Part shown: positions 35,108 through 44,176 of the stretch, piece after piece
Numbering within the stretch: position 1 is the stretch's first letter
Layout: every line of letters starts with the position of its first letter
From: Agromyces sp. 3263
GTDB lineage: Bacteria; Actinomycetota; Actinomycetes; Actinomycetales; Microbacteriaceae
NCBI RefSeq assembly: GCF_031456545.1
Contig: NZ_JAVDUV010000001.1
Coordinates: 124,001 to 188,000 of the forward strand
Length of the DNA: 64,000 nt
Reading direction: 5' to 3'
Translations under genes and position numbers: made by a program
Notes under the pieces: generated by a model
The model's database searches: none
The model's input: only the letters and a program-made list of their open reading frames with translations
Told to the model about the DNA's origin: nothing

Positions 35108-36522
35108 TGCCGGCCGCTGCGTCGAGCGCACTCCACGCGCGGGTGCGCGAGCACCGCCGCGAGTTCGTCGACCGGCTCGCGGAGTGGGTGCGCATCCCGT
35201 CGATCGCCGGCGACCCCGGCTACGCCGCCGCGTTGCCGCAGTCGGCGAACCACCTCGCCGGCCTGTGCCGCGCCGTCGGCTTCCCCCGCGTCGAGGTGTG
35301 GGAGCAGGGCGACACCTCCGCCGTGTTCGCCGAGTGGTGCGCGGATGCCGCGGCGCCCACCGTGCTCGTCTACAGCCACCATGACGTGCGCGCCGTCATC
35401 GGCGAGCCGTGGCGCGAGACGGAACCGTTCACGCCGGTCGAGCGCGACGGATGCCTCTTCGGCCGAGGCGCTTCCGACGCGAAGGGCCAGGTCATCGCCC
35501 ACCTCTGGGGTCTTCGCGCGCTGCTCGCCGGCGGCGGCCGCACGCCACCGGTGACGCTCAAGCTCCTCGTCGACGGCGAGGAGGAGCTCGGCTCCCCGAA
35601 CCTCGCGGACCTGCTCGACGCGCATGCCGCCGACCTCGGCTGCGACCTCATCGTCTACTCGGACACGACCCTCCTCGATCCGGGGCGCCCGGCCGTGACG
35701 ACCACCGTCCGAGGCATGATCGGCGCAGAGCTCACCGTGCACGGCCCCGCGCACGATGTGCACAGCGGCGCGGTCTCGGGACCGTCGCCCAACCCGATCC
35801 TGGATCTCGCGACGCTGCTCTCCGAACTCCACGACGAGGAGGGACGGGTCGCCCTGCCGGGCTTCTACGACGCCGTCACCACCCCCACCCCGAAGGAGCG
35901 GGAGGACTACGCGGCGCTCGAGGTCGACGAACGGTGGTGGCTGGCGGAGTCGGACACCGGGCGCGTCACCGGCGAGCGGGGATACACGGTGCCCGAACTG
36001 CTGTGGGCGCGCCCGGCGGTCGAGGTGATCAGCATCAGCGGCGGCGACCTCGAGGCGCTTCCCCGGGCCGTCATCCCCGCATCGGCCGGAGCCGCGCTCA
36101 GCATCCGGATCGTGGAAGGCCAGACCCCGGAGGAGGTCGCGGCGCAGCTCGAACGGTGGGTGGCGGAGGAGTCGGCGGCACGCGGCATCCGTGCCGAGGT
36201 CTCGATCTCACGGAAGACGGCGGAGGCGCCGTACCGCACGCCCGAGCATCCGGCCGTCGAGGCCCTTGCCGAGGCCATGCGCATCGGGTTCGCCGTCGAC
36301 GCGGTGGGACGCATGGGCAACGCCGGCGGTGGCCCGGCGGAGCTCCTCGCCCGGACGCTCGACGCACCGCTCGTGTTCTTCGGGACGGGGTTGATCGGCG
36401 ACCGCTGGCACGGCTCCGACGAACGGGTTCGCATCGAGGTCCTGGAGCAGGGGGCCGCGACGCTGGCGGCGTTCTGGCCGCGCCTCGCCGACGCGATGCC
36501 GAAGGGGCAGCGCGGCGCCTGA
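35107..36522 (+). CDS. M20-family dipeptidase/aminoacylase
   Basis: 471 aa zinc peptidase. Metal-site blocks: YSHHDVR (His-x-Asp), GRGASDAKGQ, VDGEEELGSP (catalytic Glu and metal Glu), YSDTT, then the dimerisation lid domain with HDVHSGAVSG and the C-terminal GTGLIGDRWHGSDE (last metal His). Closest in outline to M20 dipeptidases that cut unusual dipeptides or acyl-amino acids. ATG overlaps the CDGSH stop. It may release or process the amino acid used by the diiron enzyme; not shown. Confidence 0.9.
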   Translation: MPAAASSALHARVREHRREFVDRLAEWVRIPSIAGDPGYAAALPQSANHLAGLCRAVGFPRVEVWEQGDTSAVFAEWCADAAAPTVLVYSHHDVRAVIGEPWRETEPFTPVERDGCLFGRGASDAKGQVIAHLWGLRALLAGGGRTPPVTLKLLVDGEEELGSPNLADLLDAHAADLGCDLIVYSDTTLLDPGRPAVTTTVRGMIGAELTVHGPAHDVHSGAVSGPSPNPILDLATLLSELHDEEGRVALPGFYDAVTTPTPKEREDYAALEVDERWWLAESDTGRVTGERGYTVPELLWARPAVEVISISGGDLEALPRAVIPASAGAALSIRIVEGQTPEEVAAQLERWVAEESAARGIRAEVSISRKTAEAPYRTPEHPAVEALAEAMRIGFAVDAVGRMGNAGGGPAELLARTLDAPLVFFGTGLIGDRWHGSDERVRIEVLEQGAATLAAFWPRLADAMPKGQRGA

Positions 36523-36558
36523 TGGCCGTTGACGCGACCGGGGCCCCGTCGGGCGCGG

Positions 36559-36744
36559 TCAGTCGCCGTCGACGTCCTCTTCGTCCTCCATGGCGAACGT
36601 CTCGAGGTCGTCGCCCGCCGCTGTCGCGGCGTCGTCTGGACCCTCGACGCCGTCGGCGTCCTCGACGCCCTCGTGCAGCGTGCCCGTCCCGTCGGGATAG
36701 CCCGCCTCGTCGGGGTACTCGTACTCCGTGCCGTCTCCGCTCAT
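36559..36744 (-). CDS. small highly acidic hypothetical protein (61 aa)
   Basis: Unknown. Asp and Glu are about 40% of residues, with scattered Tyr (TEYEYPDEAGYPDGTGTLHEG) and no Cys or membrane segment. AAAGGGG lies about 8 nt before the ATG at 36744, supporting a real start; the frame is open to 36825. It converges with the M20 gene and is followed on the same strand by nothing close. Confidence 0.6.
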   Translation of the reverse strand: MSGDGTEYEYPDEAGYPDGTGTLHEGVEDADGVEGPDDAATAAGDDLETFAMEDEEDVDGD

Positions 36745-36861
36745 CGCGGTCCCCTTTCGCGATCGGATGCCGCAGTGGGCACCCGGGTTCGGGCCACGAT
36801 ACCCGGCGCCGACCGGATCGACCACGGGTTGCGATCGTCTGGACGTCCCTCGAACGCCGGG

Positions 36862-38013
36862 CTACGGCGTCAGGACCTCGGGCGAGCCCACCGGGGCATC
36901 CGCGCCCATCTCGTCGGCGATGCGGTTCGCCTCGGCGATGAGCGTCGCGACGATCTCGGACTCGGGCACGGTCTTGATGACCTCGCCCTTCACGAAGATC
37001 TGGCCCTTGCCGTTGCCGGATGCCACGCCGAGGTCGGCCTCGCGGGCCTCACCCGGACCGTTCACGACGCAGCCCATGACGGCGACCCGGAGGGGCACGG
37101 TCATGCCCTCGAGTCCGTCGGTCACGTCGTTCGCGAGCTTGTAGACGTCCACCTGGGCGCGCCCGCACGACGGGCAGGACACGATCTCGAGCCGGCGCTC
37201 GCGGAGGTTCAGCGACTGCAGGATCTGCAGGCCGACTTTGACCTCCTCGACGGGGGGCGCCGACAGCGAGACGCGGATGGTGTCGCCGATGCCCTCGGAA
37301 AGGAGGATGCCGAACGCCGTCGCGCTCTTGATGGTGCCCTGGAACGCGGGGCCGGCTTCGGTCACGCCGAGGTGCAGCGGCCAGTCGCCGCGCTCGGCGA
37401 GGAGCCGGTAGGCCTTCACCATGACGATGGGGTCGTTGTGCTTGACCGAGATCTTGAAGTCGTGGAAGTCGTGCTCCTCGAAGAGGCTCGCCTCCCACAC
37501 GGCGCTCTCGACGAGCGCCTCGGGCGTGGCCTTCCCGTACTTCTGCAGCAGGCGGGGGTCGAGCGAGCCCGCGTTGACCCCGATGCGGATCGAGACGTCG
37601 GCCGCCTTGGCGCGACGCGCGATCTCGGCGACCTGGTCGTCGAACTTGCGGATGTTGCCCGGGTTGACGCGCACCGCGGCGCATCCTGCGTCGATGGCCG
37701 CGTACACGTAGTTCGGCTGGAAGTGGATGTCGGCGATGACCGGGATCTGGCTCTTCTTCGCGATGATCGGCAGCGCCTCGGCGTCGTCGCGGCTCGGCAC
37801 GGCCACGCGCACGATGTCGCAGCCCGACGCCGTGAGCTCGGCGATCTGCTGCAGCGTCGCGTTGATGTTGGGCGTGGGAGTCGTCGTCATCGACTGCACG
37901 CTCACGGGCGCGTCGCCACCGACGAGCACCTTGCCGACCTTGATCTGGCGGGATTTGCGTCGCGGGGCCAGGACCTCAGGGACTTTGGGCATTCCGAGAT
38001 TCACAGCAGGCAC
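36862..38013 (-). CDS. ispG: 4-hydroxy-3-methylbut-2-enyl-diphosphate synthase, flavodoxin type
   Basis: Iron-sulfur enzyme of the non-mevalonate isoprenoid pathway (383 aa). Visible: [20 protein letters not shown], the TIM-barrel [10 protein letters not shown] and VRVNPGNI, and the [4Fe-4S] ligands in SCPSCGR and GCVVNGPGE (three Cys and the Glu). GTG start at 38013 set by TAGACT 6 nt upstream. dxr of the same pathway is at 57-58 kb, also on this strand; in many relatives dxr, rseP and ispG are adjacent. Confidence 0.96.
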   Translation of the reverse strand: MPAVNLGMPKVPEVLAPRRKSRQIKVGKVLVGGDAPVSVQSMTTTPTPNINATLQQIAELTASGCDIVRVAVPSRDDAEALPIIAKKSQIPVIADIHFQPNYVYAAIDAGCAAVRVNPGNIRKFDDQVAEIARRAKAADVSIRIGVNAGSLDPRLLQKYGKATPEALVESAVWEASLFEEHDFHDFKISVKHNDPIVMVKAYRLLAERGDWPLHLGVTEAGPAFQGTIKSATAFGILLSEGIGDTIRVSLSAPPVEEVKVGLQILQSLNLRERRLEIVSCPSCGRAQVDVYKLANDVTDGLEGMTVPLRVAVMGCVVNGPGEAREADLGVASGNGKGQIFVKGEVIKTVPESEIVATLIAEANRIADEMGADAPVGSPEVLTP

Positions 38014-38019
38014 GTGTCG

Positions 38020-38025
38020 AGTCTA
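38020..38025 (-). promoter_or_regulatory. -10 element, leaderless promoter of ispG
   Basis: TAGACT on the minus strand, 6 nt before the GTG at 38013. Confidence 0.6.
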
Positions 38026-38068
38026 CGTCCGGCCCGCCGGGCGCGGTCTCCATCGAACGGATGCTCCC

Positions 38069-39187
38069 TCAGCTCCGGGCGCGATCGCGGTCGTCCCGCG
38101 TCGTTGCGTCACCGTCCCGGTTCCCATCGCCGTCGCCGTCGCCGTCGTGCTCCAGGCGGATCTTCCGGCCGAGCTCGATGTCCTCCTGCTCCTTCTTCTC
38201 GGCCTTCTCGCTCTTGCGGGTGTCGCGCGGCGGGAGCTGGATGTCCTCCTCCGCCTCGATGCCCGCCTGCAGCTCACGTCCCCGTTCGAGCTCCGCGTCG
38301 AACTCCGCACCGAACAGCAGCGCGCAGTTCGCAAGCCAGAGCCAGAGCAGGAAGACGATGACCCCGCCGAACGACCCGTAGGTGCGGTCGTAGTTCGCGA
38401 AGTTGGCCACGTAGAGCGCGAAGCCCGCCGACACGATGACGAGTGCGACGATGGCGATCACCGCGCCGAGGCTGATCCAGCGGAACTTGGGCTGCTTCGC
38501 GTTCGGCGTGGCGTAATACAGGATCGCGATGGCGAGGATCACGGCGAGCGCGAGCACCGGCCACTTCGCGATCTCCCAGACGACCTCCACGGCCTGGCCG
38601 ACGCCGAGCGCGTTCCCGAGTGCATCCGTGACCGGCCCCGAGATGACGAGGGCCACGGCGATGATGACGACGAGCACGAGCGTCACGATGGTCACGAGCA
38701 ACTGCATGGGCCGGAGCTTCCAGAACGGGCGGCCCTCGTCGATCTCGTAGATCTGGTTCATCGCCCGGCTGAAGGCGCCCACGTATCCGGATGCCGACCA
38801 GATGGCGAGCACGAGTCCGGTGACGAAGCCGAGCCCCGCCGCCGGCGATGCGCTGAAGTCCTCGATCGGCTCGCGGATGATGTCGAGCGCGTCGCCCGGA
38901 GCGAACTGCTCGACGATGTCGAACAGCCCGTTGATCGCGCGCTGGCCCTGGCCGACGAGCGCGAGCAGCGAGGTCAGCGCCAACAGCCCCGGGAAGAGCG
39001 CGAGCACGCCGTAGTAGGTGAGCGACGCCGCGCGGTCGGGGCACTGGTCGTCGACGAACTCGCGGAAGCTCTTGCGGAACACGTACATCCATGAGCGCTT
39101 CGTCACGTCGCCAGGTGAGTCGGGCTTGCGGCTGTCGTCGGGCGACGGTGCATCCGACCGCTCCTGGCTGGTCCCCTTCTCGGCCAC
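38069..39187 (-). CDS. YihY/BrkB family inner membrane protein
   Basis: 372 aa. Six hydrophobic segments between about residues 55 and 305; family blocks DRAASLTYYGVLALFPGLLAL, SASGYVGAFSRAMNQIYEI, RPFWKLRPMQL and YGSFGGVIVFLLWLWL are clear. The old ribonuclease BN name for this family is not supported biochemically; role unknown, perhaps transport or envelope organisation. The N-terminus is polar and the C-terminus is a long charged cytoplasmic tail with a DG repeat (EHDGDGDGDGNRDGD). Confidence 0.92.
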   Translation of the reverse strand: MAEKGTSQERSDAPSPDDSRKPDSPGDVTKRSWMYVFRKSFREFVDDQCPDRAASLTYYGVLALFPGLLALTSLLALVGQGQRAINGLFDIVEQFAPGDALDIIREPIEDFSASPAAGLGFVTGLVLAIWSASGYVGAFSRAMNQIYEIDEGRPFWKLRPMQLLVTIVTLVLVVIIAVALVISGPVTDALGNALGVGQAVEVVWEIAKWPVLALAVILAIAILYYATPNAKQPKFRWISLGAVIAIVALVIVSAGFALYVANFANYDRTYGSFGGVIVFLLWLWLANCALLFGAEFDAELERGRELQAGIEAEEDIQLPPRDTRKSEKAEKKEQEDIELGRKIRLEHDGDGDGDGNRDGDATTRDDRDRARS

Positions 39188-39373
39188 GATGTCCTCCTCG
39201 ATCCACGGATGCCACGAGGCGACGTCATGCCGGACGGAAGGGCGCCGACCTCTCCGGGCGTGCTCGGCCCGTGCTTCCAGTGTTCGATGCGGCTCGAAGC
39301 GGCGATAGACCCTCCCGCCGCCGAGAACCAGCCGCTATAGTGCGGTCGCTCCTGTGGCGGGCCGCCGCCGGGT

Positions 39374-40444
39374 TCAGGCGTCGAGGAGCTCGAGCAGCGC
39401 CGCGCGGAACTCGGCCGGCTTCTCGAGGTGCGGCGAGTGGCCGCAGTGCTCGAGCTCGAGCTCCCTGACCGCGCCGCCGCCCGCGGCGTAGCGATCGAGC
39501 ACCGCCCGGGTCTGCGCGAGCATCGGCTGCGCGGGGGCGACGTCGTCGCCGGGCCAGCCCGGGATGATGCCGGCCTTGCCGAGCTGGTTGAGGTCGAAGG
39601 CCGACGCGTCGCCGACGATCGCGTCCTGCGCGCCGTGGATCCAGAGGATGGGCGGCTTGGACTCCACTTCGACGATCGCCGAGGTGTCGAAGACGGTGGG
39701 CGCCATCGTGTTGAGCACGCCGCGGGTTCCCGGCGCGAAGCCCGGCCACGAGTCGGAGGGTGTCGCATCGCCGGGATAGTGGTCCAGGCCGGTGCGCGTC
39801 GACAGCATCGACTCGACCCAGACGTCCTCGTGCTCCGACGCGAAACCGGGCGCGACATAGCTCGAGCGGTACACCGCCCGCGGCGAGCCCTGGTCGTCGG
39901 AGCGGTCGCCCGCGGCGAGCCTCGCCACGAAGTCGGGATTCGCGCCGCCGCCGCCCGTGCCCGCGGCATCCGCCGACAGCAGGGCGCCGTCAACGGCGGT
40001 GCCGCCGAACCCGTACGGCGACACGGTGGACTGCACCGTGAGACTCGCCACGAGCTCGGGCCGGTCGAGCAACAGCTGCATCGCCACGCCCCCGCCCATG
40101 CTCCACCCGACGAGGTGCACGGCGCCGAGGGCGAGCTCGTCGATCACCGACGCGACGTCGTCGGAGAAGTCGCGCACGCCGCGGCTCGCATCGACGGGCA
40201 GCGGATCACTGTCGCCGAAGCCGCGCAGGTCGACGGCGATGGCACGGATGCCGCGGGGCAGGTCGAGCATCGTCGGCTGCCAGAACAGCGACGACGACAC
40301 GTTGCCGTGCACGAACACCACGGTGCGCGCCGCATCGGCCTCGGCATCCGCCTCGCGCTCGAGCACGTTGGCCGTGAGTCGCGGCGTAGTGACCCGTTGC
40401 ACCCGGATGCCGGGGAAGATCGTCTCGACCATCGCCGCGCTCAC
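39374..40444 (-). CDS. alpha/beta-fold hydrolase (catabolic cluster, distal)
   Basis: 356 aa. [14 protein letters not shown] (oxyanion loop), nucleophile in GWSMGGG, an acid in [13 protein letters not shown] and the catalytic His in [12 protein letters not shown]. Longer than the 260 aa of 3-oxoadipate enol-lactonase because of a cap insertion of about 90 residues. GTG at 40444 overlaps the CoA-transferase stop (GTGA), an ATG 12 nt later is the alternative. Last gene of the operon; by context an esterase or lactonase acting on 3-hydroxy- or 3-oxo-acid esters. Confidence 0.85.
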   Translation of the reverse strand: MSAAMVETIFPGIRVQRVTTPRLTANVLEREADAEADAARTVVFVHGNVSSSLFWQPTMLDLPRGIRAIAVDLRGFGDSDPLPVDASRGVRDFSDDVASVIDELALGAVHLVGWSMGGGVAMQLLLDRPELVASLTVQSTVSPYGFGGTAVDGALLSADAAGTGGGGANPDFVARLAAGDRSDDQGSPRAVYRSSYVAPGFASEHEDVWVESMLSTRTGLDHYPGDATPSDSWPGFAPGTRGVLNTMAPTVFDTSAIVEVESKPPILWIHGAQDAIVGDASAFDLNQLGKAGIIPGWPGDDVAPAQPMLAQTRAVLDRYAAGGGAVRELELEHCGHSPHLEKPAEFRAALLELLDA

Positions 40445-41085
40445 TCCGACACGGCGTCGGTGTCGAGCGGCGGCTCGGTGGCGGCGACGACCTCGTCGAC
40501 GGTGACGCCCGGCGCGCACTCGACGAGCACGAGACCGTCGGAGGTGACGTCGATGACGGCGAGGTCGGTGATGATGCGGTCGACGACGCCCTTGCCCGTG
40601 AGGGGCAGGGAGCACTGGTTCACGATCTTCGGCGAGCCGTCCTTCGCGACGTGCTCCATGAGCACGATGCGCCGGCGTGCGCCGTGCACGAGGTCCATCG
40701 CGCCGCCGGGGCCCTTCACCATCTTGCCGGGGATCATCCAGTTCGCGAGGTCGCCCGTGGCCGACACCTGCATGGCTCCCAGGATGGCCGCGTCGATCTT
40801 GCCGCCGCGGATCATGCCGAAGCTCGTGGCGGAGTCGAAGTAGGCGGCGCCCGGGAGCACCGTGACGGTCTCCTTGCCGGCGTTGATGAGGTCGGGGTCG
40901 ACCTCGTCGTCGGTCGGGTACGGCCCGACGCCGAGGATCCCGTTCTCCGACTGCAGCAGGATGGTCACGCCCTCGGGCACGTAGTTCGGCACGAGGGTGG
41001 GAAGCCCGATGCCGAGGTTCACGTAGGAGCCGTCGCCGAGCTCCCGGGCGGCCCGGGCGGCCATCTCGAATCGCGTCAGCGCCAT
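40441..41085 (-). CDS. 3-oxoacid CoA-transferase, subunit B
   Basis: 214 aa. Transfers CoA between succinyl-CoA and a 3-oxoacid (acetoacetate or oxoadipate). The catalytic Glu lies in [26 protein letters not shown] and [15 protein letters not shown] are family blocks. 1-nt gap from subunit A. Whether it is the acetoacetate (Sco) or oxoadipate (Pca/Cat) type cannot be fixed by eye; the adjacent 3-hydroxybutyrate dehydrogenase and thiolase favour acetoacetate. Confidence 0.92.
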   Translation of the reverse strand: MALTRFEMAARAARELGDGSYVNLGIGLPTLVPNYVPEGVTILLQSENGILGVGPYPTDDEVDPDLINAGKETVTVLPGAAYFDSATSFGMIRGGKIDAAILGAMQVSATGDLANWMIPGKMVKGPGGAMDLVHGARRRIVLMEHVAKDGSPKIVNQCSLPLTGKGVVDRIITDLAVIDVTSDGLVLVECAPGVTVDEVVAATEPPLDTDAVSE

Positions 41086-41086
41086 C

Positions 41087-41857
41087 TCAGTTCTCCCTCA
41101 CGGTGCGCCGCTCGATGCGCTTCTCGATGTCGGTGCCGACCACGATCATGCGGTCGACGTAGATGCCGGGCAGGTGCACGGCATCGGGGTCGAGGTCGCC
41201 GGGCTCGAGGAGCTCCTCGACCTGCGCGATGCAGACGCGCCCGGCCATCGCGGCGAGGGGCGAGAAGTTGCGCGCCGACTTGTCGAACACGAGGTTCCCG
41301 AAGCGGTCGCCCTTCAGGGCGTGCACGAGGGCGAAGTCGGTCGTGATCGCCTCTTCGAGCACGAACTCACGGGGCTCACCTGCGAACTCGAACGTCTGCA
41401 CCGGCTTCGGCGGGCTCGCGATCGCGATCGACCCGTCGGACTCGTAGCGCCGCGGCAGCCCGCCCTCGGCGACCTGCGTGCCGACCCCCGTCTGCGTGAA
41501 GAACGCCGCGATGCCGCTGCCGCCCGCACGGAGCTTCTCCGCGAGGGTGCCCTGCGGCGTCAGCTCGAGTTCGAGCTCGCCCGAGAGGTACTGGCGCTCG
41601 AACTCCTTGTTCTCCCCGACGTACGACGAGGTCATCTTGGCGATCCGCTGCTTCGCGAGCAGCACGCCGAGCCCCCAGTCGTCGACGCCGCAGTTGTTCG
41701 AGACGACCGAGAGCCGGTCGACGCCCGCATCGAGCAGCGCCTGGATCAGCACCATCGGGATGCCGCAGAGGCCGAACCCGCCGACGGCGAGGCTGGCTCC
41801 TGATGGGATGTCGGCGACCGCCTCTTGAGCGGACCCGACGACTTTGTCGAGTGTCAC
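41087..41857 (-). CDS. 3-oxoacid CoA-transferase, subunit A
   Basis: 256 aa alpha subunit. Blocks: [22 protein letters not shown] (about 19-40), [15 protein letters not shown], and [20 protein letters not shown] near the end. GTG start overlaps the stop of the upstream hydrolase by 4 nt. Works as a heteromer with the downstream subunit B. Confidence 0.92.
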   Translation of the reverse strand: MTLDKVVGSAQEAVADIPSGASLAVGGFGLCGIPMVLIQALLDAGVDRLSVVSNNCGVDDWGLGVLLAKQRIAKMTSSYVGENKEFERQYLSGELELELTPQGTLAEKLRAGGSGIAAFFTQTGVGTQVAEGGLPRRYESDGSIAIASPPKPVQTFEFAGEPREFVLEEAITTDFALVHALKGDRFGNLVFDKSARNFSPLAAMAGRVCIAQVEELLEPGDLDPDAVHLPGIYVDRMIVVGTDIEKRIERRTVREN

Positions 41858-42753
41858 GATGCACCTTCCTGTGTGTCCGTCGCCTCGATGCGGGCGCGGA
41901 TGACGGGGATCACGCTACCCGCACCCGCCTCCGACATGACGATGGTGTAGTGGTTGACGTCGGCGACGTCATGGACGACGAGCTGGTGCATCCGCTCAGC
42001 CCACTCGGCGACGATGGAGTCGGGATAGAGCGGCGCCGCGTCGAGCAGGCCGCGGGGGGCGCGGAAGAAGTCGACCGGGCCCGGAGCCGCCAGGAGCGCC
42101 TGGCCGTAGCCCGCGGAGCCGTCGAGCTCGATCGCGTTCACGGCGACCGCGTCGGCGCTCGCCGAGCTGCGCAGCGACGGCTCCTCGCCGACGATGTCGT
42201 AGTCGACGTACGCCTCGATCGCGCTGTTCCAGTACGGGCCGAGGGCCGGATGCCGCCGCCAGAAGTCCACGTAGGCGCCACGACTCGGGAAGGTCATGGA
42301 GAGCCGCTCGAGCGCGGGACCGAGCAGCACCGCCGGAAGGTCGTCGGGCGCGATGCCGTCGGGATTGGGCACCGGGAGTCCGCCGTCGATGAGGGCCAGC
42401 CCGGCGACGCGGTCGGGATGGCGTTCGGCGAATCGCACCGACACGAAGGCGCCCATCGAGTGGCCCACCACGAAGACCCGCTCGATTCCCTGCGCATCGA
42501 GCACCGCCGCGAGGTCGTCGGCGTGCTGCACGAGCCCGTACGGCGCCGGGAGGGCGTTGCTGCGGCCGCGTCCGCGGAGGTCGGGTGCGATCACGCGACG
42601 GTCGGGCAGCGCCGCCGCGAAGAGGTCCCAGTTGCGGTGCGTGGCCGTGATGCCGTGCACCGCGAGCACGGGTGTGCCCGGGGCATCCGGCCGCCACTGG
42701 CCACCGGCCAGCGAACCGCCGGCGACGGGCGCAGCGAATGCGGTGTCGCTCAT
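41854..42753 (-). CDS. alpha/beta-fold hydrolase (catabolic cluster, proximal)
   Basis: 299 aa. [17 protein letters not shown] (oxyanion), [17 protein letters not shown], nucleophile GHSMGAF, and terminal His in DVNHYTIVM. Different from the distal hydrolase by sequence and loop lengths. The ATG at 42753 overlaps the dehydrogenase stop (ATGA); an in-frame ATG at 42765 exists but would overlap more. Probably releases a hydroxyacid from an ester or oligomer for the dehydrogenase encoded just upstream. Confidence 0.87.
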   Translation of the reverse strand: MSDTAFAAPVAGGSLAGGQWRPDAPGTPVLAVHGITATHRNWDLFAAALPDRRVIAPDLRGRGRSNALPAPYGLVQHADDLAAVLDAQGIERVFVVGHSMGAFVSVRFAERHPDRVAGLALIDGGLPVPNPDGIAPDDLPAVLLGPALERLSMTFPSRGAYVDFWRRHPALGPYWNSAIEAYVDYDIVGEEPSLRSSASADAVAVNAIELDGSAGYGQALLAAPGPVDFFRAPRGLLDAAPLYPDSIVAEWAERMHQLVVHDVADVNHYTIVMSEAGAGSVIPVIRARIEATDTQEGAS

Positions 42754-43496
42754 CGTGCGCTCCATCCGCCGTCCATCGTGTAGCTCGCACCCGTGACCAT
42801 CCCGGCGTCGGGGCCGGCGAGCCACAGGGCGAGGCTCGCGACCTCGGACGGTTCGACGAGGCGCTTGATCGCCGACTCGGTGAGCATGATCTTCGGCACG
42901 ACCTCCTCCTCTGAGATGCCATGCAGGCGCGCCTGGTCGGCGATCTGCTTCTCGACGAGGGGCGTGCGCACGTAGGCGGGGTCGATGCAGTTCGACGTCA
43001 CCCCGTGCGGGCCGCCCTCGAGCGCGGTGACCTTCGACAGGCCCTCGAGGCCGTGCTTGGCGGCGACGTAGGCCGACTTGAACGCCGACGCGCGCAACCC
43101 GTGCACGCTCGAGATGTTGATGATCCGACCGAAGCCGCGCTCGTACATGCCAGGCAGGGCGGCGCGGATGAGCAGGAACGGCGACTCGAGCATGAGCCGC
43201 AGGATGAGCGAGAACCGCTCGGGCTCGAACTCCTCGATCGGACGCACGTGCTGGATTCCCGCGTTGTTCACGAGGATGTCGGCCTCGAGCGAGACGTCGG
43301 CGAGCGCGGCGGTGTCGCCGAGGTCGACCTGCCAGGCCTCCCCGCCCAGTTCGTCGGCGACCCGCTCGGCGGCCTCGCCGTTCAGGTCGGCGATCACGAC
43401 GCGCGCTCCGGCCGCCGCGAACGCGCGCGCGCACGCCTCGCCGATGCCGCTCGCGCCACCGGTCACGACGGCGCGCCGCCCGTTGAGATCGGTCAC
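42750..43496 (-). CDS. 3-hydroxybutyrate dehydrogenase (SDR family)
   Basis: Oxidises 3-hydroxybutyrate to acetoacetate with NAD. 248 aa with VVTGGASGIGEA (cofactor loop), NNAGIQHVRPIEEF, catalytic ISS and YVAAKHGLEG (Tyr-x3-Lys), and the specific blocks SSVHGLRASAFKSAYVAAKH and IDPAYVRTPLVEKQI, typical of this enzyme. GTG 43496 overlaps the TetR stop. With the CoA-transferase and thiolase it completes a ketone-body route to acetyl-CoA. Confidence 0.92.
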   Translation of the reverse strand: MTDLNGRRAVVTGGASGIGEACARAFAAAGARVVIADLNGEAAERVADELGGEAWQVDLGDTAALADVSLEADILVNNAGIQHVRPIEEFEPERFSLILRLMLESPFLLIRAALPGMYERGFGRIINISSVHGLRASAFKSAYVAAKHGLEGLSKVTALEGGPHGVTSNCIDPAYVRTPLVEKQIADQARLHGISEEEVVPKIMLTESAIKRLVEPSEVASLALWLAGPDAGMVTGASYTMDGGWSAR

Positions 43497-44176
43497 GATT
43501 CCTCCTTGTCGGGCGCGTCCTCGCGCCGGTCTCCTGCGAGCTCGGGGCGGCCGAGGGCTCCCCCGATGAAGCGCATCATCTCGTCGAGCACGTGCTGGGG
43601 CACCTCGCGGGTGCCGCTCGCGGTGGGGTCGGCGTCGTCGCCGGGCGCCGCGTCGCCATCGCCCCAGAGCACCCAGCGCATGCCGATCATCTCGCCGATG
43701 CCCATGAGCGCCCAGGCCGCCACCGTGGGGTCGATGTCGCCGATCTCGCCGTCCTCGGCGGCGTCGCGGAGCCCGTCGATGTAGCCCTCGACGATGCGCG
43801 TGTAGTGCAGCCGCAGCGCGTCGGGCGAGACGAGCTCGGCCTCGCGCACGACGCGGTAGAGCGCCGGATGCTCCGCGGTGAACCGGAAGAACGCGGCGAA
43901 GCCGGCCCGCTCGGCCTCGAGCCGGGTCGATGCGCCCCGAGAGCCCTCGCTCATGGCCTGGCGGACACGACGGTTCAGGTCTTCCACGAGCTCGTTGAAG
44001 ATGTCGAGCTTCGTGTCGAAGTAGAGGTAGAAGGTGCCCTGGCCGACGCCGGCGCGATCGGTGATGCGCGAGACGGATGCCTCGTGATAGCCGTGCTCGG
44101 CGAACACCCGCTCGGCGGCGGCGAGCAGCCTGCCGCGCGTCTCGACGCCGCGCGCGGTACGCGGTGCGGCGCTCAT
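43493..44176 (-). CDS. TetR-family transcriptional regulator
   Basis: 227 aa. N-terminal helix-turn-helix (about residues 13-58: LLAAAERVFAEHGYHEASVS, AGVGQGTFYLYF), then a helical ligand domain. Embedded in the operon, overlapping both neighbours by 4 nt, so its level follows the operon's own transcription. A dyad in the livJ-thiolase intergenic region (50554-50575) is a candidate site. The ligand is probably an acyl-CoA or hydroxyacid of the pathway, by analogy. Confidence 0.92.
   Translation of the reverse strand: MSAAPRTARGVETRGRLLAAAERVFAEHGYHEASVSRITDRAGVGQGTFYLYFDTKLDIFNELVEDLNRRVRQAMSEGSRGASTRLEAERAGFAAFFRFTAEHPALYRVVREAELVSPDALRLHYTRIVEGYIDGLRDAAEDGEIGDIDPTVAAWALMGIGEMIGMRWVLWGDGDAAPGDDADPTASGTREVPQHVLDEMMRFIGGALGRPELAGDRREDAPDKEES

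Noticed and set aside
38069..38150. ribonuclease BN annotation for the YihY protein
   Set aside because: YihY/BrkB proteins are membrane proteins without nuclease motifs; the old name is historical.
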